Origin: G963717155 sp963717155
Lineage (GTDB): Bacteria > Actinomycetota > Thermoleophilia > Gaiellales > JALYLC01
DNA length: 64,000 nt
Assembly (NCBI GenBank): GCA_963717155.1
Contig: OY970326.1
Span: 3,038,001-3,102,000, forward strand
Direction of reading: 5' to 3'
A model generated the notes under the pieces. That model was not told the DNA's origin. It saw only the letters and a list, made by a program, of their open reading frames with translations, and made no database searches. Shown in pieces: positions 8,988 through 18,013 of this stretch. A program made the position numbers and the translations under genes. Position 1 is the stretch's first letter. The number at the start of each line of letters is the position of its first letter.

Positions 8988-10212
8988 ATGAAGATCTCGA
9001 AGTCCATGCCGCGGCTCTCGGCGGTAGCCGGCGCCGCGGCGCTGTCCGCGATCGCCGCGGTGACGGTCGGCGCGATGCCGGCAGTCGCCGCCTCGTCGTC
9101 GTCCTCGAGCGCCGCTGCCGGTCTGAGCTGCTCCAAGACGCTCAAGATCGCGATCGTCACGCCTCTCACGGGTGTCGCCGCGTTCCTCGGGCAGGAGCAG
9201 CTCTCCTGGGCGAAGTACGCGGTCAAGACGCTCGCGCCGCAGTACGGCCTGAAGATCCAGCTTCTGCAGGGCGACACGCCGGTCGAGCAGGGCCCGGCGC
9301 CCGCCCAGACCCTGGCACAGAAGTACGTCGCAGACCCGAGCGTCGTCGGCATCGTCGGACCGTCGACCTCGGGCGCCGTCGCGGCGTCGAGCAGCACCTA
9401 CGGCCAGGCCGGCATCGTGCAGATCTCGCCGTCGGCGACCCGCACCGACCTGACGAAGGGCTCGCCGCGCGAGGCGGCCGCGTCGTTCTTCCGCGTCGTC
9501 GGCTCCGACGAGCTGCAGGGCCCGGCCGACGCGAACTACATGATCAAGACGCTCAAGCGTCAAGAACGTCGTGGTGCTCGACTTCCAGGAGCCGTACTCG
9601 CTCGGGTCTCAGCGCGGCGGTCGAGCAGACCGCTGAAGGCCGCGGGCGTGACGGTCGAGCACCAGTCGATCGCGAACACGGTGACGGACTTCTCGTCGTA
9701 CGTCACGAACGTTCCGAACAGCGCCGACTTCGTGTTCTTCCCGACGCAGTCGCCCGCGACCGCTCAGGCGTTCGCGACGCAGCTCGCCGAGCAGGGCAAG
9801 AAGGCGAAGGTCTTCGGCGGCGACGGCTCGGACGGCGTCGGCCAGTACAAGGCGGCGGGCAACTACCTGTCGAACTTCGCACCCGACATCACGCGGCATC
9901 GCGGCTGACAAGGCGCATCATCGCCGGCTGGCAGAAGGCCAACCCCAAGGCGAGCCCTCGGCTCCTTCGGCCCGTCGACCTACGGCGCAACCCAGATCCT
10001 GCTGAAGGCGATCAAGCTCGCCTGCACCGCCGGTCACGGCACCATCCCGAAGCGCAGCGCTGTCATCACCGACATGCGCAAGGTGACGGTGCAGAACTGG
10101 ATCAACGGCGGCTCGTTCAAGTGGTCCAAGATCAACACCCAGGATCCGGCGAACGCCAAGTTCTACATCATGCAGATCCAGTCCAACGGCTCGCTACAAG
10201 GTCGTCAACTGA
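8988..10212 (+). CDS. livK: branched-chain amino-acid type ABC substrate-binding protein, frame broken seven times
   Basis: About 405 residues once seven extra bases are removed (near 9558, 9607, 9632, 9894, 9916, 9953 and 10194). An AGGAG site precedes the ATG. A secretion signal with hydrophobic core VAGAAALSAIAAVTVGA is followed by a Ser-rich linker and a type I periplasmic-binding domain (KIAIVTPLTGVAAFLGQ; VVGIVGPSTSGAVA; VVVLDFQEPYS). In Gram-positive cells such proteins are normally membrane-tethered or cell-wall held. It supplies the LivHMGF proteins encoded next. The ligand may be a branched-chain or other amino acid, amide or urea; the sequence does not decide. The concentration of breaks is the highest in the window. 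Confidence 0.8.
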
Positions 10213-10228
10213 TCTTGCCGTGAATCGA

Positions 10229-10259
10229 GGGGCGGTCCGGCCGTAGGCCGGGCCGCCCC
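10229..10259 (+). terminator. hairpin between livK and livH, likely attenuating
   Basis: A 14-base-pair stem (10229-10242 with 10246-10259, one G-T pair) closes a three-base loop. It lies 16 bases past the stop of the substrate-binding protein gene and is not followed by a T run. In transporter operons such a hairpin often lets only part of transcription through, so the binding protein is made in excess of the permease. The regulatory role is inferred; the inverted repeat itself is seen directly. Confidence 0.6.
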
Positions 10260-10288
10260 CGCTGCACGACTAGACTCGCTGGCCTCCC

Positions 10289-11215
10289 GTGGACACGTTC
10301 ATCCAACTCACGCTCAACGGGCTCACCGAGGGCAGCACCTACGCACTCATCGCGCTCGGCTACACCCTGGTCTACGGCGTTCTGAAGCTGCTGAACTTCG
10401 CCCACGGCGACGTCTTCATGGTCGGCTCGTTCATCGGGTTCGGCGTGCTGCAGCTGCTCGGCGGCGTGGAGCGACCCCGTGGTGCCCGTCTGGCTCCTGA
10501 TCACGCTGATCACGCTCGCCGCGATGGTCGGCTGCGCGGTCCTCGGCGTCGCGATCGAGCGCTTCGCCTACCGACCCCTGCGCGACGCTCCGCGGATCGC
10601 GCCGTTGATCAGCGCGCTCGGCGTGTCGTTCCTGCTCGCGAACTCGATGCAGCTGATGTTCGGCGCGCAGCAGCGCGACTACAGCATGTTCACGCTCGAC
10701 GGCGGCTCGCTCTACCTCCGCGGCTTCGACATCGGCGACGTCCACGTCCCGCTGATCCGGATCATCACGATCCTGTCGGCCTTCGCGCTGATGCTCGTGC
10801 TCTGGCTGCTCGTGACCAGGACGCGCACCGGGAAGGCGATGCGCGCCGTCTCGTTCGATCGCGAGGCTGCGGCGATGATGGGGATCGACATCGACCGGGT
10901 GATCGTCCTTCACGTTCATCCTCGGCTCGGCGCTCGCGGGCGCCGCAGGCGTGATGTTCGCGCTGCGGGTTCCCACGGCCGCCTCGATCGGCTTCCTGGC
11001 CGGCCTGAAGGGCTTCACGGCGGCCGTCATCGGCGGCATCGGGTCGATCCCCGGCGCGATGGCCGGCGGTCTGATCCTCGGCCTGGCCGAGGCCTACATC
11101 GCCGGCTACTGGACGACGACCTGGTCGGATCTCGCGATCTTCACGCCTCCTGATCGTCTTCATGCTCTTCCGGCCGACCGGACTATTCGGCCGGGCAGGC
11201 ATCACCAAGGTATGA
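10289..11215 (+). CDS. livH: branched-chain amino-acid type ABC permease LivH, frame broken three times
   Basis: About 307 residues after removing extra bases near 10469, 10905 and 11146; start GTG. The N-terminal signature LTEGSTYALIALGYTLVYGV and KLLNFAHGDVFMVG identify LivH-type permeases. About eight hydrophobic membrane segments follow, including a FILGSALAGAAGVMFAL stretch and the loop GLKGFTAAVIGGIGSIPGA, which contacts the ATPase. Restoring the frame gives uninterrupted family-length protein ending FRPTGLFGRAGITKV. It overlaps the start of LivM by four bases (ATGA). It forms the membrane channel with LivM, powered by LivG and LivF. Confidence 0.85.
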
Positions 11216-12690
11216 GCGAGCCGCCCGTCCCCGAGGAGACACCGCCGGCCGGTCCCGCGATCGGGCAGGACGAGTGGGTGGCGCGCCACGGCGAGCGGCG
11301 TGCGGGACGTGGAGGAGCTGCTGGGCAAGATCGAGGATCGCCTGCGAGCCGCGCCCGTGGTACGCGTGGCTGATCCTCTTCGTCGCCGCGTTCTCGCTGC
11401 TCCCGATCGTCTCGGACAGCGGCTACATCCGCCGCGTGGCGTTCGACACGACGCTCTACATGCTGCTCGCGCTCGGCCTCAACGTCGTCGTCGGCTGGGG
11501 CGGCCTGCTCGACCTCGGGTTCGTGGCGTTCTACGGCATCGGCGCCTACGCCTACGCGCTGCTCGACTCGCACCAGCTCGGCGTGCACCTGCCGACGCTC
11601 CTGTCGATCCCGCTGGTGGTGGCCATCGGGGGGCTTGTGGGCTTCCTCGTCGGGCTCCCGTCACGCCGGCTGACCGGCGACTACCTGGCGATCGTGACGC
11701 TGTTCTTCCTGCAGATCTACCTGACCGTGGCGACCAACGGCAACTCGATCTACGGACACAACATCACGGGAGGGGCGAACGGGATCCTGCGCGTCGACCC
11801 GCTCGAGCTGTTCGGCCACTCGCTCGCCGTGGAGCACCAGGGCATCTTCGCCGTCGGCTACCTCTACGTGTCCGTCGCCGTCTTCGCGGTCGTCTACATC
11901 GCGCTCCACTTCATCAACCACTCGCGCACCGGACGGGCCTGGCGGTCGCTGCGGGAGGACTCGCTCGCGGCCGAGGCGATGGGAATGCCGGTGAACGTGC
12001 TCAAGCTGATGGCGTTCAGCTTCGGCGCGGCCGTGGCGGCGCTCACGGGCACGCTGTTCGCCTCGTTGAACGCGAGCGTCTTTCCGCTCACGTTCTCGTT
12101 CCCGCTCCTGATCACCGTCTACACGATGGTGATCCTGGGCGGCCAGGGGAGCCAGGCCGGCGTCGTGGTCGGCGCGGTCCTCGTGAGCGTGCTGCTCGAG
12201 ACGCTGCGCGACCCGGGCAACGCCCGCATCATCTTCTACGCCTTCGGCGTGCTGGCCATCGTCCTCGCGTTCGGGCGCTCGCGCAAGCTCGCGGCGCTGC
12301 TGGGCGAGCACGCTCGTGTTCGGGTTCGTCGTGCATGCGGTGGCCGGCGCGATCAACCACGAGTGGGTCGCGGGCAGCGAGCAGAGCCCCAGCGGCACCG
12401 CGGACCTGCTGACGCACTGGGTCGTGGTGCCGACCACGCTCGCACAGTGGGTCGGCCCGGTCTCCTACATCGGCCTGATCTGCCTCGTCCTCGTGCTGAC
12501 GCTCCTGCATGGACTGCCGCGCTACATCCTGCTCGTGCCGACCCTCTACCTCGCGGCCTTCGTCTGGGAGAACGTCCTGCTCCCCCAGCCCGACACGACG
12601 CGCTACATCGTGCTCGGCGCGATGCTGATCGCGCTCATGATCATGCGCCCGAACGGCCTGCTCGGCGAGCGCCGCGTCGAGATCGTCTGA
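11212..12690 (+). CDS. livM: branched-chain amino-acid type ABC permease LivM, frame broken three times
   Basis: About 491 residues with extra bases near 11299, 11357 and 12312 removed. An N-terminal cytoplasmic extension of about 50 residues precedes the first membrane segment. The LivM core shows LGLNVVVGWGGLLDLGFVAF, LPSRRLTGDYLAIVTL and the EAA-like loop RTGRAWRSLREDSLAAEAMG. A C-terminal extension of about 120 residues with extra membrane helices (after residue 365) makes it longer than the usual 300 to 420 residues; LivM proteins with such additions are known in Actinomycetota. The TGATG junction with LivG shows coupled translation. It pairs with LivH to form the channel. Confidence 0.83.
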
Positions 12691-13481
12691 TGGCCGAGAA
12701 GCTGCTCGAGCTCCGTGGCGTCTCGCTCGCGTTCGGCGGCCTCAAGGTCGTGTCCGAGCTCGACCTGCACGTGGAGCAGGGCGAGGTCGTCAGCGTGATC
12801 GGCCCGAACGGCGCCGGCAAGACGACGCTCTTCAACCTCATCACCGGGATCTACGAGCCGGACGCGGGCGAGATCACGCTCGGCGAGCGGAGCCTCGTCG
12901 GGCTGCTGCCGCACCAGATCACCTGTCTCGGAATCGCGCGCACCTTCCAGACGCTCCGGCTGTTCCTGAACATGTCGGTGCGCGAGAACGTGATGGCAGC
13001 TGCGTACGGCCGCACGAAGGCAGGCGTCTTCCGCTCGATGCTCCGGACCCCTGGCATGCGTCGCGAGGAGCGCGAGATCCGGGAGTCCGCAGAGGAGGCG
13101 CTCTCGTTCTTCGGCGAGCGCCTCAAGGGCTACCGCTGGGACCAGCCTGCATACAGCCTGTCCTACGCGAACCGCCGGCGGCTCGAGATCGCCCGGGCTA
13201 TGGCGACGGGCGCGAAGACCCTGCTGCTCGACGAGCCCGCCGCGGGCATGAACCCCGTCGAGACGCACGAGATCACCGAGCTGATCGCACGCCTCCGCGA
13301 CGAGGCCGGCTACACGATCCTCGTGATCGAGCACGACATGCACGTCGTCGAGGGGATCTCGGACCGCGTGGTCGCGCTCGACCACGGCGTCAAGATCGTC
13401 GAGGGCACGTTCGAGCGGGTGGCGACGGATCCGCGGGTGGTCGAGGCCTACCTCGGGACCAAGGCGGCAACGACCAAGTGA
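12690..13481 (+). CDS. livG: branched-chain amino-acid type ABC ATPase LivG
   Basis: 263 residues, intact. Walker A is GPNGAGKTT (near residue 36), Walker B LLLDEPAAGMNP, and the switch His is in VIEHDMHVVEGI. The signature motif is unusual: the region reads YSLSYANRRRLEIARAM in place of LSxGxQR, which is the pattern typical of LivG (LSYGxQRRLEIARAL), here with ANRR replacing GxQR. The AGMNP block after Walker B is diagnostic of the LivG half. It hydrolyses ATP at the cytoplasmic face with LivF. Its four-base overlap with livF (GTGA) keeps the two in balance. Confidence 0.92.
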   Translation: MAEKLLELRGVSLAFGGLKVVSELDLHVEQGEVVSVIGPNGAGKTTLFNLITGIYEPDAGEITLGERSLVGLLPHQITCLGIARTFQTLRLFLNMSVRENVMAAAYGRTKAGVFRSMLRTPGMRREEREIRESAEEALSFFGERLKGYRWDQPAYSLSYANRRRLEIARAMATGAKTLLLDEPAAGMNPVETHEITELIARLRDEAGYTILVIEHDMHVVEGISDRVVALDHGVKIVEGTFERVATDPRVVEAYLGTKAATTK

Positions 13482-14184
13482 GCCTGCTCACGCTCGAGGG
13501 CATCAACACCTACTACGGCCAGATCCACATCCTGCAGGATCTGAGCCTGCGAGGTGAACGAGGGCGAGCTCGTGTGCCTGCTCGGCGGCAACGCGTCGGG
13601 AAAGTCGACGACGCTGAAGACGATCCTCGGGATCGTGAAGCCGCGAACCGGCCGGATCGAGTTCGCAGGCGAGGACGTCACGACCCGGACGACGAGCCAC
13701 CGCATCGGGCGCGGGATCGCGATCGTGCCGGAGAACCGGCGCCTGTTCGCGCCGATGACCGTGCTCGAGAACCTCGAGCTCGGCGCCTACCTGCGCGGCG
13801 GCGGCGACGAAGGAGGACTACGAGCGCGTCTACTCGCTCTTCCCGCTGCTGCACGAGCGCCGGAGCCAGCTCGCGGGCACGCTCTCGGGCGGCGAGCAGC
13901 AGATGGTCGCGATGGCGCGGGCGCTGATGTCGCGCCCGAAGCTGATGCTGATGGACGAGCCCTCGATGGGACTCGCGCCGATCCTCGTCGAGCGCAGCTT
14001 CGACATCATCAAGCAGGTGCACGAGTCGGGCGTCGCCGTGCTCGTCGTCGAGCAGAACGCGAACGTCTCGCTCTCGATCGCAGACCGCGGCTACGTGCTC
14101 TCGACCGGGCGGCTGGTGCTCGAGGGGAAGGCGGCAGACCTGCTCGAGGACGAGGGGCTGCGCAAGGCGTACCTCGGGCGCTGA
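13478..14184 (+). CDS. livF: branched-chain amino-acid type ABC ATPase LivF, frame broken twice
   Basis: About 234 residues after removing extra bases near 13550 and 13809; GTG start overlapping livG. Walker A is GGNASGKSTT, the signature LSGGEQQMVAMARALM and Walker B LMLMDEPSMGLAP, with VEQNANVSLSIADRGYVL holding the switch region; the GLAP block after Walker B is typical of LivF. It ends the liv operon, and a strong hairpin terminator follows seven bases later. It forms the ATPase heterodimer with LivG. In WP-type families the loop is GxNGAGKTT; the Asn-Ala-Ser variant here keeps the essential GKS/T. Confidence 0.88.
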
Positions 14185-14190
14185 ACCGGC

Positions 14191-14223
14191 GGGTGCGGAC
14201 GCTCCGGCGGAGCGTCCGCACCC
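14191..14223. terminator. strong bidirectional hairpin after livF
   Basis: A perfect 15-base-pair stem (14191-14205 with 14209-14223) encloses a three-base loop. It lies between the end of the plus-strand liv operon and the minus-strand lspA unit, so it probably stops transcription from both sides. There is no T run, as is common in GC-rich Actinomycetota. Confidence 0.75.
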
Positions 14224-14237
14224 TGTTCGGCCGGTGG

Positions 14238-14324
14238 TTAGAACCTGATCCGCGGAGCGGCGGTGGCGATCAGCGCGATCACCGGAACGCAGGCGAGGCT
14301 GACGCGCAGGATGCGAGTCTTCAT
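14238..14324 (-). CDS. 28-residue hydrophobic peptide downstream of lspA
   Basis: A short gene reading MKTRILRVSLACVPVIALI and then nine more residues. It has a very good ribosome site (GAGGAGG, seven bases before the ATG) that overlaps the end of lspA; the start lies five bases after the lspA stop. The peptide has a Lys/Arg start and a hydrophobic middle like a membrane anchor or bare signal peptide; Cys at position 12 sits in SLAC, only a weak lipobox. I do not recognise it. Its spacing and ribosome site make it a better candidate than most short frames; function unknown. Confidence 0.5.
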   Translation of the reverse strand: MKTRILRVSLACVPVIALIATAAPRIRF

Positions 14325-14328
14325 GGAG

Positions 14329-14841
14329 TCACCTCCTCTCGCAGGCCGTGGGCGAGGCCGGCGAGAGGCGCGGCCGGCACAGAACGAGCAGGAACGTCCC
14401 GACGACGAGCGCCAGGTCGGCGACGTTCAGGGAGCAACCGCGGGCCGCGCCGCCGATCGCGACGAAGTCCGTCACGCCCCCGGTCAGCAGGCGCTCGGCG
14501 ACGTTGCTCGACGCGCCGCCGATGAGGAGACCTGCGGCGATCCGGGCGCGTCGGCCCGAGCCGGTCGCGTGAGGGGACGCGAACGCGATGAGCGCGGCGA
14601 GCGCGAGACCTCCGATCGCGATCAGAGGCCATGCGAGACGCCCCTGCGCGATCCCGCCTGCGCTGCCGGCGTTCCAGACGCGCTCGAAGCCGACCCCGCC
14701 GAGACGCGGTCCGCTCCCGTCGACCTGCGGCGACAGGGGAAGGACGCCGCGCGCGATCAGCTTCGTGCTCGCGTCCAGCGACACGACGGTCGCTGCGACT
14801 ACGATCGTGAGGCGGTTCCTCTGGGGGAGCGGAAGGCTCAT
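14329..14841 (-). CDS. lspA: lipoprotein signal peptidase (LspA) family, divergent
   Basis: About 170 residues from the ATG at 14841 (a GTG at 14853 is also possible). LspA features in order: DASTKLIA near residue 23, the NAGSAGGIAQG block equivalent to NxGxAFG, hydrophobic membrane segments, then GGVTDFVAIGG and LNVADLALVVG, which carry the two catalytic aspartates of the dyad. The normally conserved N-x-x-D-R just before them reads NVAER, a Glu for Asp change. The enzyme cuts the signal peptide of prolipoproteins in the membrane. It is divergent from the FMN reductase by about 40 bases and leads a short unit with the 28-residue peptide. A second, standard LspA may exist elsewhere in the genome. 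Confidence 0.78.
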   Translation of the reverse strand: MSLPLPQRNRLTIVVAATVVSLDASTKLIARGVLPLSPQVDGSGPRLGGVGFERVWNAGSAGGIAQGRLAWPLIAIGGLALAALIAFASPHATGSGRRARIAAGLLIGGASSNVAERLLTGGVTDFVAIGGAARGCSLNVADLALVVGTFLLVLCRPRLSPASPTACERR

Positions 14842-14882
14842 GACGCTTCCCACTCTCCGCGGCGGCCCTCAACGTCCAGTCA

Positions 14883-15461
14883 ATGACCGATCAAGACCCC
14901 GCACGCACCGGAACGGGCCACCTGCGACTCCTCCTCGTGTCCGGGAGCACGCGAGGCGCGTCGACCAACACGGCGGCGCTCCGCACCGCGCTCGAGATCG
15001 CACCACAGGGCATCGAGGGCGTCCTCTACTCGGACCTGGCCGAGCTGCCGGCGTTCAACCCGGATGACGACCACGACCCGCTGCCCGCAACGGTTGCAGG
15101 CCTTCGCGAGCTCATCGCAGCTGCGGATGCCGTCCTCTTCTGCGCGCCCGAGTACGCGGGCGCCCTCCCCGGGAGCTTCAAGAACCTGCTCGACTGGACC
15201 GTCGGCGGCATGGAGATGTACCGGAAGCCGGTTGCATGGATCAACGTCGCCGGCCCGGGACGGGGAGCCAACGCGCAGTCCGAGCTCGAGACGGTGCTCG
15301 GCTACATCCACGCGTCCGTGATCGTGCCGGCCTGTCGTCACATCCCGATCGCGAGAGATGCGGTCGGGCCCGACGGGATCGTCACCGACGCTCTTGTGCG
15401 CGCATCGATCGCCGACGTCCTCCGGGTCATCGCCGACGCGAATGCCGCACTCGGGGGGTAG
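14883..15461 (+). CDS. NADPH-dependent FMN reductase family flavoprotein
   Basis: 192 residues, intact. The flavodoxin-like FMN phosphate loop is SGSTRGASTNTAALR (near residue 20), and the flavin-contact block PEYAGALPGSFKNLLDWTVG (near residue 98) is the family hallmark. Such enzymes reduce free FMN, quinones, azo dyes or chromate using NAD(P)H. It stands alone as a plus-strand gene with a short upstream region shared with lspA. Family assignment is secure, physiological substrate unknown. Confidence 0.88.
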   Translation: MTDQDPARTGTGHLRLLLVSGSTRGASTNTAALRTALEIAPQGIEGVLYSDLAELPAFNPDDDHDPLPATVAGLRELIAAADAVLFCAPEYAGALPGSFKNLLDWTVGGMEMYRKPVAWINVAGPGRGANAQSELETVLGYIHASVIVPACRHIPIARDAVGPDGIVTDALVRASIADVLRVIADANAALGG

Positions 15462-15493
15462 GCAGGCCGGGTCGGCGCGGCGACACTGAGGGC

Positions 15494-15709
15494 ATGCCTC
15501 TCCGCGAGCCACTCGAAAGTGCACCGCGCGTGCCGGGCCTGCTCTGGGCGTGCTTCGAGCACTGGCAGGAGCTACCGCCGCGGATCAAGCAGGGAATCTC
15601 GTCGGCCTACTACGGTCCCGGACCGGGGTCACCTGCCCTGGAGACGGCCAAGCAAGACGCGTTCGCCTACTGGTCTAGAGCGGCAGGCTCCGCTGCAGGA
15701 AGTCACTGA
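15494..15709 (+). CDS. small conserved HW/LP-motif protein
   Basis: 71 residues beginning MPLREPLESAPRVPG. The core WACFEHWQELPPRIKQGISS followed by AYYGPGPGS resembles a small family in Actinomycetota with the pattern Cys-x-x-His-Trp-x-x-(V/L)-Pro followed by an amphipathic helix and Tyr-x-x-Gly; the Cys and His may bind a metal. No function is known to me. Its last 35 bases overlap the convergent dipeptidase gene, and the ribosome site is weak. The family pattern supports a real gene. Confidence 0.55.
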   Translation: MPLREPLESAPRVPGLLWACFEHWQELPPRIKQGISSAYYGPGPGSPALETAKQDAFAYWSRAAGSAAGSH

Positions 15710-16691
15710 GGTTCCCGCCGAGGATCGCCGCGAGGCGCTCGCCCTCGTAGCCGCGACGCCGTAGCACCTCGACGAGGTTCGGGTAGTCCTCCGGACCGGC
15801 GAGCCCCTCGATCGCATCGTCGTCCGACATGTCGGCCGGGATCACCCCGTCGCCGCCGACCGGTCCGGCGACGCCGGCGCGGCCGGTCTGGCGGAAGAAG
15901 TCACCGCCGAGTGCAACGTGCTCGAGGCCCATCACGGCAACGGCGTGGTCGACGTGGTCGACGACCCGGTCCAGCGTCGGGTTCGCGGGATCGATCACGA
16001 ACGGCAGCGTCATGATCCCGAGCACCCCACCGCGCTCGGCGAGCGCCTCGAGCTGCGCATCGCTGAGGTTCCGGGGCGTCTCGCAGCACGCCCGGCACGC
16101 CGCGTGGCTGACCAGCACGGGAGCGTCGCCCGAGACGGACAGCACGTCACGGAACGTCTGCTCGGAAGCATGGCTGAGGTCGAGGATCACGCCACGTGCG
16201 ACGAGGCGCTCGACGAGGCGGGCGCCGCGCGCGCTCAGCCCGCCGTCGGGAGGCTCGGCCACGCCGTCGGCGAACGCGTTGCGGTAGTTCCAGGTGAGGC
16301 CGGCCATCCGTACGCCGAGATCCCAGAAGTCGTCGGCGAGATCGTCGTCGGCCTCCCACGGCTCGGCGCCCTCGACCGACAGCAGCAATCCGACCCGGTC
16401 GTCGTCCGCCAGCGCAGCGACGTGCCTCGCCCGCGCCACGCGGACCACGTCCGCGGGGTTCTGAGCGAGCGCGCGCTGGTACGCGGCGATCTGTCCGATG
16501 GCGCGCCGCAGCGCCGCTGCGCGCGGCGCGACGGGGTCCGAGTAGACCGGCACGACCTGCAGGCGAACGCCGCCGGCCCGCAGCGGAGGCAGCCAGTGGC
16601 GCCCGAACGGGTTGGGCTCGTGCCGCCGCACGACGAGCTCCATGAGCAGGTCGTTGTGCGCATCGGCGATGAACGGCTGGTGGTCCGGCAC
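15675..16691 (-). CDS. M19 membrane dipeptidase family protein
   Basis: 338 residues, intact. Peptidase family M19 metal ligands are visible: His and Asp in IADAHNDLLME (near residue 10), the bridging Glu in LLSVEGAEPWE (near 106), His in LDLSHASEQTF and His in VLVSHAACRACC. RNLSDAQLEALAERGGVLGI is the usual conserved block. M19 enzymes are binuclear zinc hydrolases that split dipeptides, often with a D-residue at the C-terminal side. It is divergent from the M20 peptidase and the dipeptide ABC transporter, which fits a shared job in using imported dipeptides. No signal peptide is seen, so it is probably cytoplasmic. Confidence 0.9.
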   Translation of the reverse strand: MPDHQPFIADAHNDLLMELVVRRHEPNPFGRHWLPPLRAGGVRLQVVPVYSDPVAPRAAALRRAIGQIAAYQRALAQNPADVVRVARARHVAALADDDRVGLLLSVEGAEPWEADDDLADDFWDLGVRMAGLTWNYRNAFADGVAEPPDGGLSARGARLVERLVARGVILDLSHASEQTFRDVLSVSGDAPVLVSHAACRACCETPRNLSDAQLEALAERGGVLGIMTLPFVIDPANPTLDRVVDHVDHAVAVMGLEHVALGGDFFRQTGRAGVAGPVGGDGVIPADMSDDDAIEGLAGPEDYPNLVEVLRRRGYEGERLAAILGGNLSDFLQRSLPL

Positions 16692-16721
16692 TCCGGGCAG
16701 CCTACGAACTCACGGCCTCCC

Positions 16722-16751
16722 TTGACCCGGCCACGCGCGGAGGCGTAATCT
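16722..16751 (+). promoter_or_regulatory. promoter giving a nearly leaderless M20 peptidase mRNA
   Basis: TTGACC (16722-16727) and TAATCT (16746-16751) are separated by 18 bases. The expected transcription start (about 16758) falls three bases before the ATG at 16761, so the message would be nearly leaderless, which is frequent in Actinomycetota. It would drive the M20 peptidase, GntR regulator and dipeptide transporter. Inferred from consensus matching. Confidence 0.5.
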
Positions 16752-16760
16752 CGCGGATCA

Positions 16761-18013
16761 ATGGAACGACCTTTGACCCAAATCGATTGGGCCGCCGTCG
16801 ACGGTGCCATCGATGCGGGTATGCCCGCGGCGTTGGCGACACTCGCCGAGCTCGTCGCCGAGGAGAGCACGCTCGGCAACGAGACGAGCTCCCAACGGAT
16901 CGTGCGCCGCGAGCTCGAGCGCCTCGACTTCGACGTCGAGGAGGTCGAGATCGACCCGGGCGTGCTCGCTGCCGATCCCGCGTCGGGCATCCCGCCCGTC
17001 GGCTACGCGGGCCGGCCCGTACTGATCGGCCGCCGCAACGGATCATCGCGGCGCTCGCTGCTGATCCAGGGGCACATCGACGTCGTGCCGGCCGGCGCGA
17101 CGAGCCTGTGGACGACACCGCCGTTCTCCGCGCGCGAGCGAGACGGCTGGATCTACGGGCGTGGATCGGCCGACATGAAGGGCGGCATCGCGATGGCGCT
17201 GCTCGCGCTCGGCGCGCTCGAGCAGACCCACCCAGAGAGCCTCGCCGGTGCGCTCAGCATGGCGACCGTGATCGAGGAGGAGTGCGGGGGCAACGGCGCG
17301 CTCGCGGCGTTGCTCGCGGGAGCCACCGCCGACGCCGTCCTGCTGCCCGAGCCCACGGACCTGCAGCTCCTGCTCGGCGGTGTCGGCGTGGTCTGGTGCG
17401 AGGTGACCGCGCGGCGCACGGGTGCACACGCGGGACATCCCGGATCGCAGGGCAGCGCGCTCGATGCGGCGCTCGCGATCGCCGAGAGCCTGCGCGCGCT
17501 GACACGAGCGGTTCGAGGCGGAAGATGCCGACACGCGCGATCCCCAGGAGCGCTACCACTTCAACGTCGGCGAGATCCGCGGCAGGCGAGTGGATCTCGA
17601 GCGCGCCGACCACCGCGACGCTCGGGGCCCGCATCGGCTTCCCACGCGACATGCCCCCGTCCGACGCCCAGGAACGCGTGCGCGAGACGGTCGCAGGCGT
17701 GGACCCTGGTGCCGAGCTGCGGTTCGTCGGCTTTCGGGCAGAGGGGTATCGCGTCTCCGATGACGACCCGTTCGCGATCGCGGTCGCGCGCGCACACAGG
17801 ACGACACACGGCAGCGATCCCCCGATGGCGTCGGGCTCGGCGACGAACGACGGCCGCTTCTACGCGCGCCGTGGTATGCCGGCGGTCTGCTACGGACCCT
17901 GCGGGCGCAACCTGCACGCCGTCGACGAGGGCGTCGAGCTGTCGAGCATCGTGGCGGGCGCCCGCACGCTGACGCGCCTGATCCCGCGGTGGCTGCACGG
18001 CGGCGAGGCATGA
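16761..18013 (+). CDS. M20 family metallopeptidase (ArgE/DapE/CPG2-like), frame broken twice
   Basis: About 416 residues when extra bases near 17505 and 17584 are removed. The M20 metal-binding blocks are clear: His in LIQGHIDVVPAGATSLW (near residue 100), Asp in YGRGSADMKGGIAMAL, and the Glu-Glu pair in TVIEEECGGNGALAAL. The dimerisation domain follows (HAGHPGSQGSALDAALAI), and the last metal His is probably in GRNLHAVDEGVELSS. The family removes N-acyl groups or cuts dipeptides. Next to a dipeptide transporter, peptide hydrolysis is more likely than acetylornithine deacylation. It overlaps the GntR gene by four bases. Confidence 0.85.
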
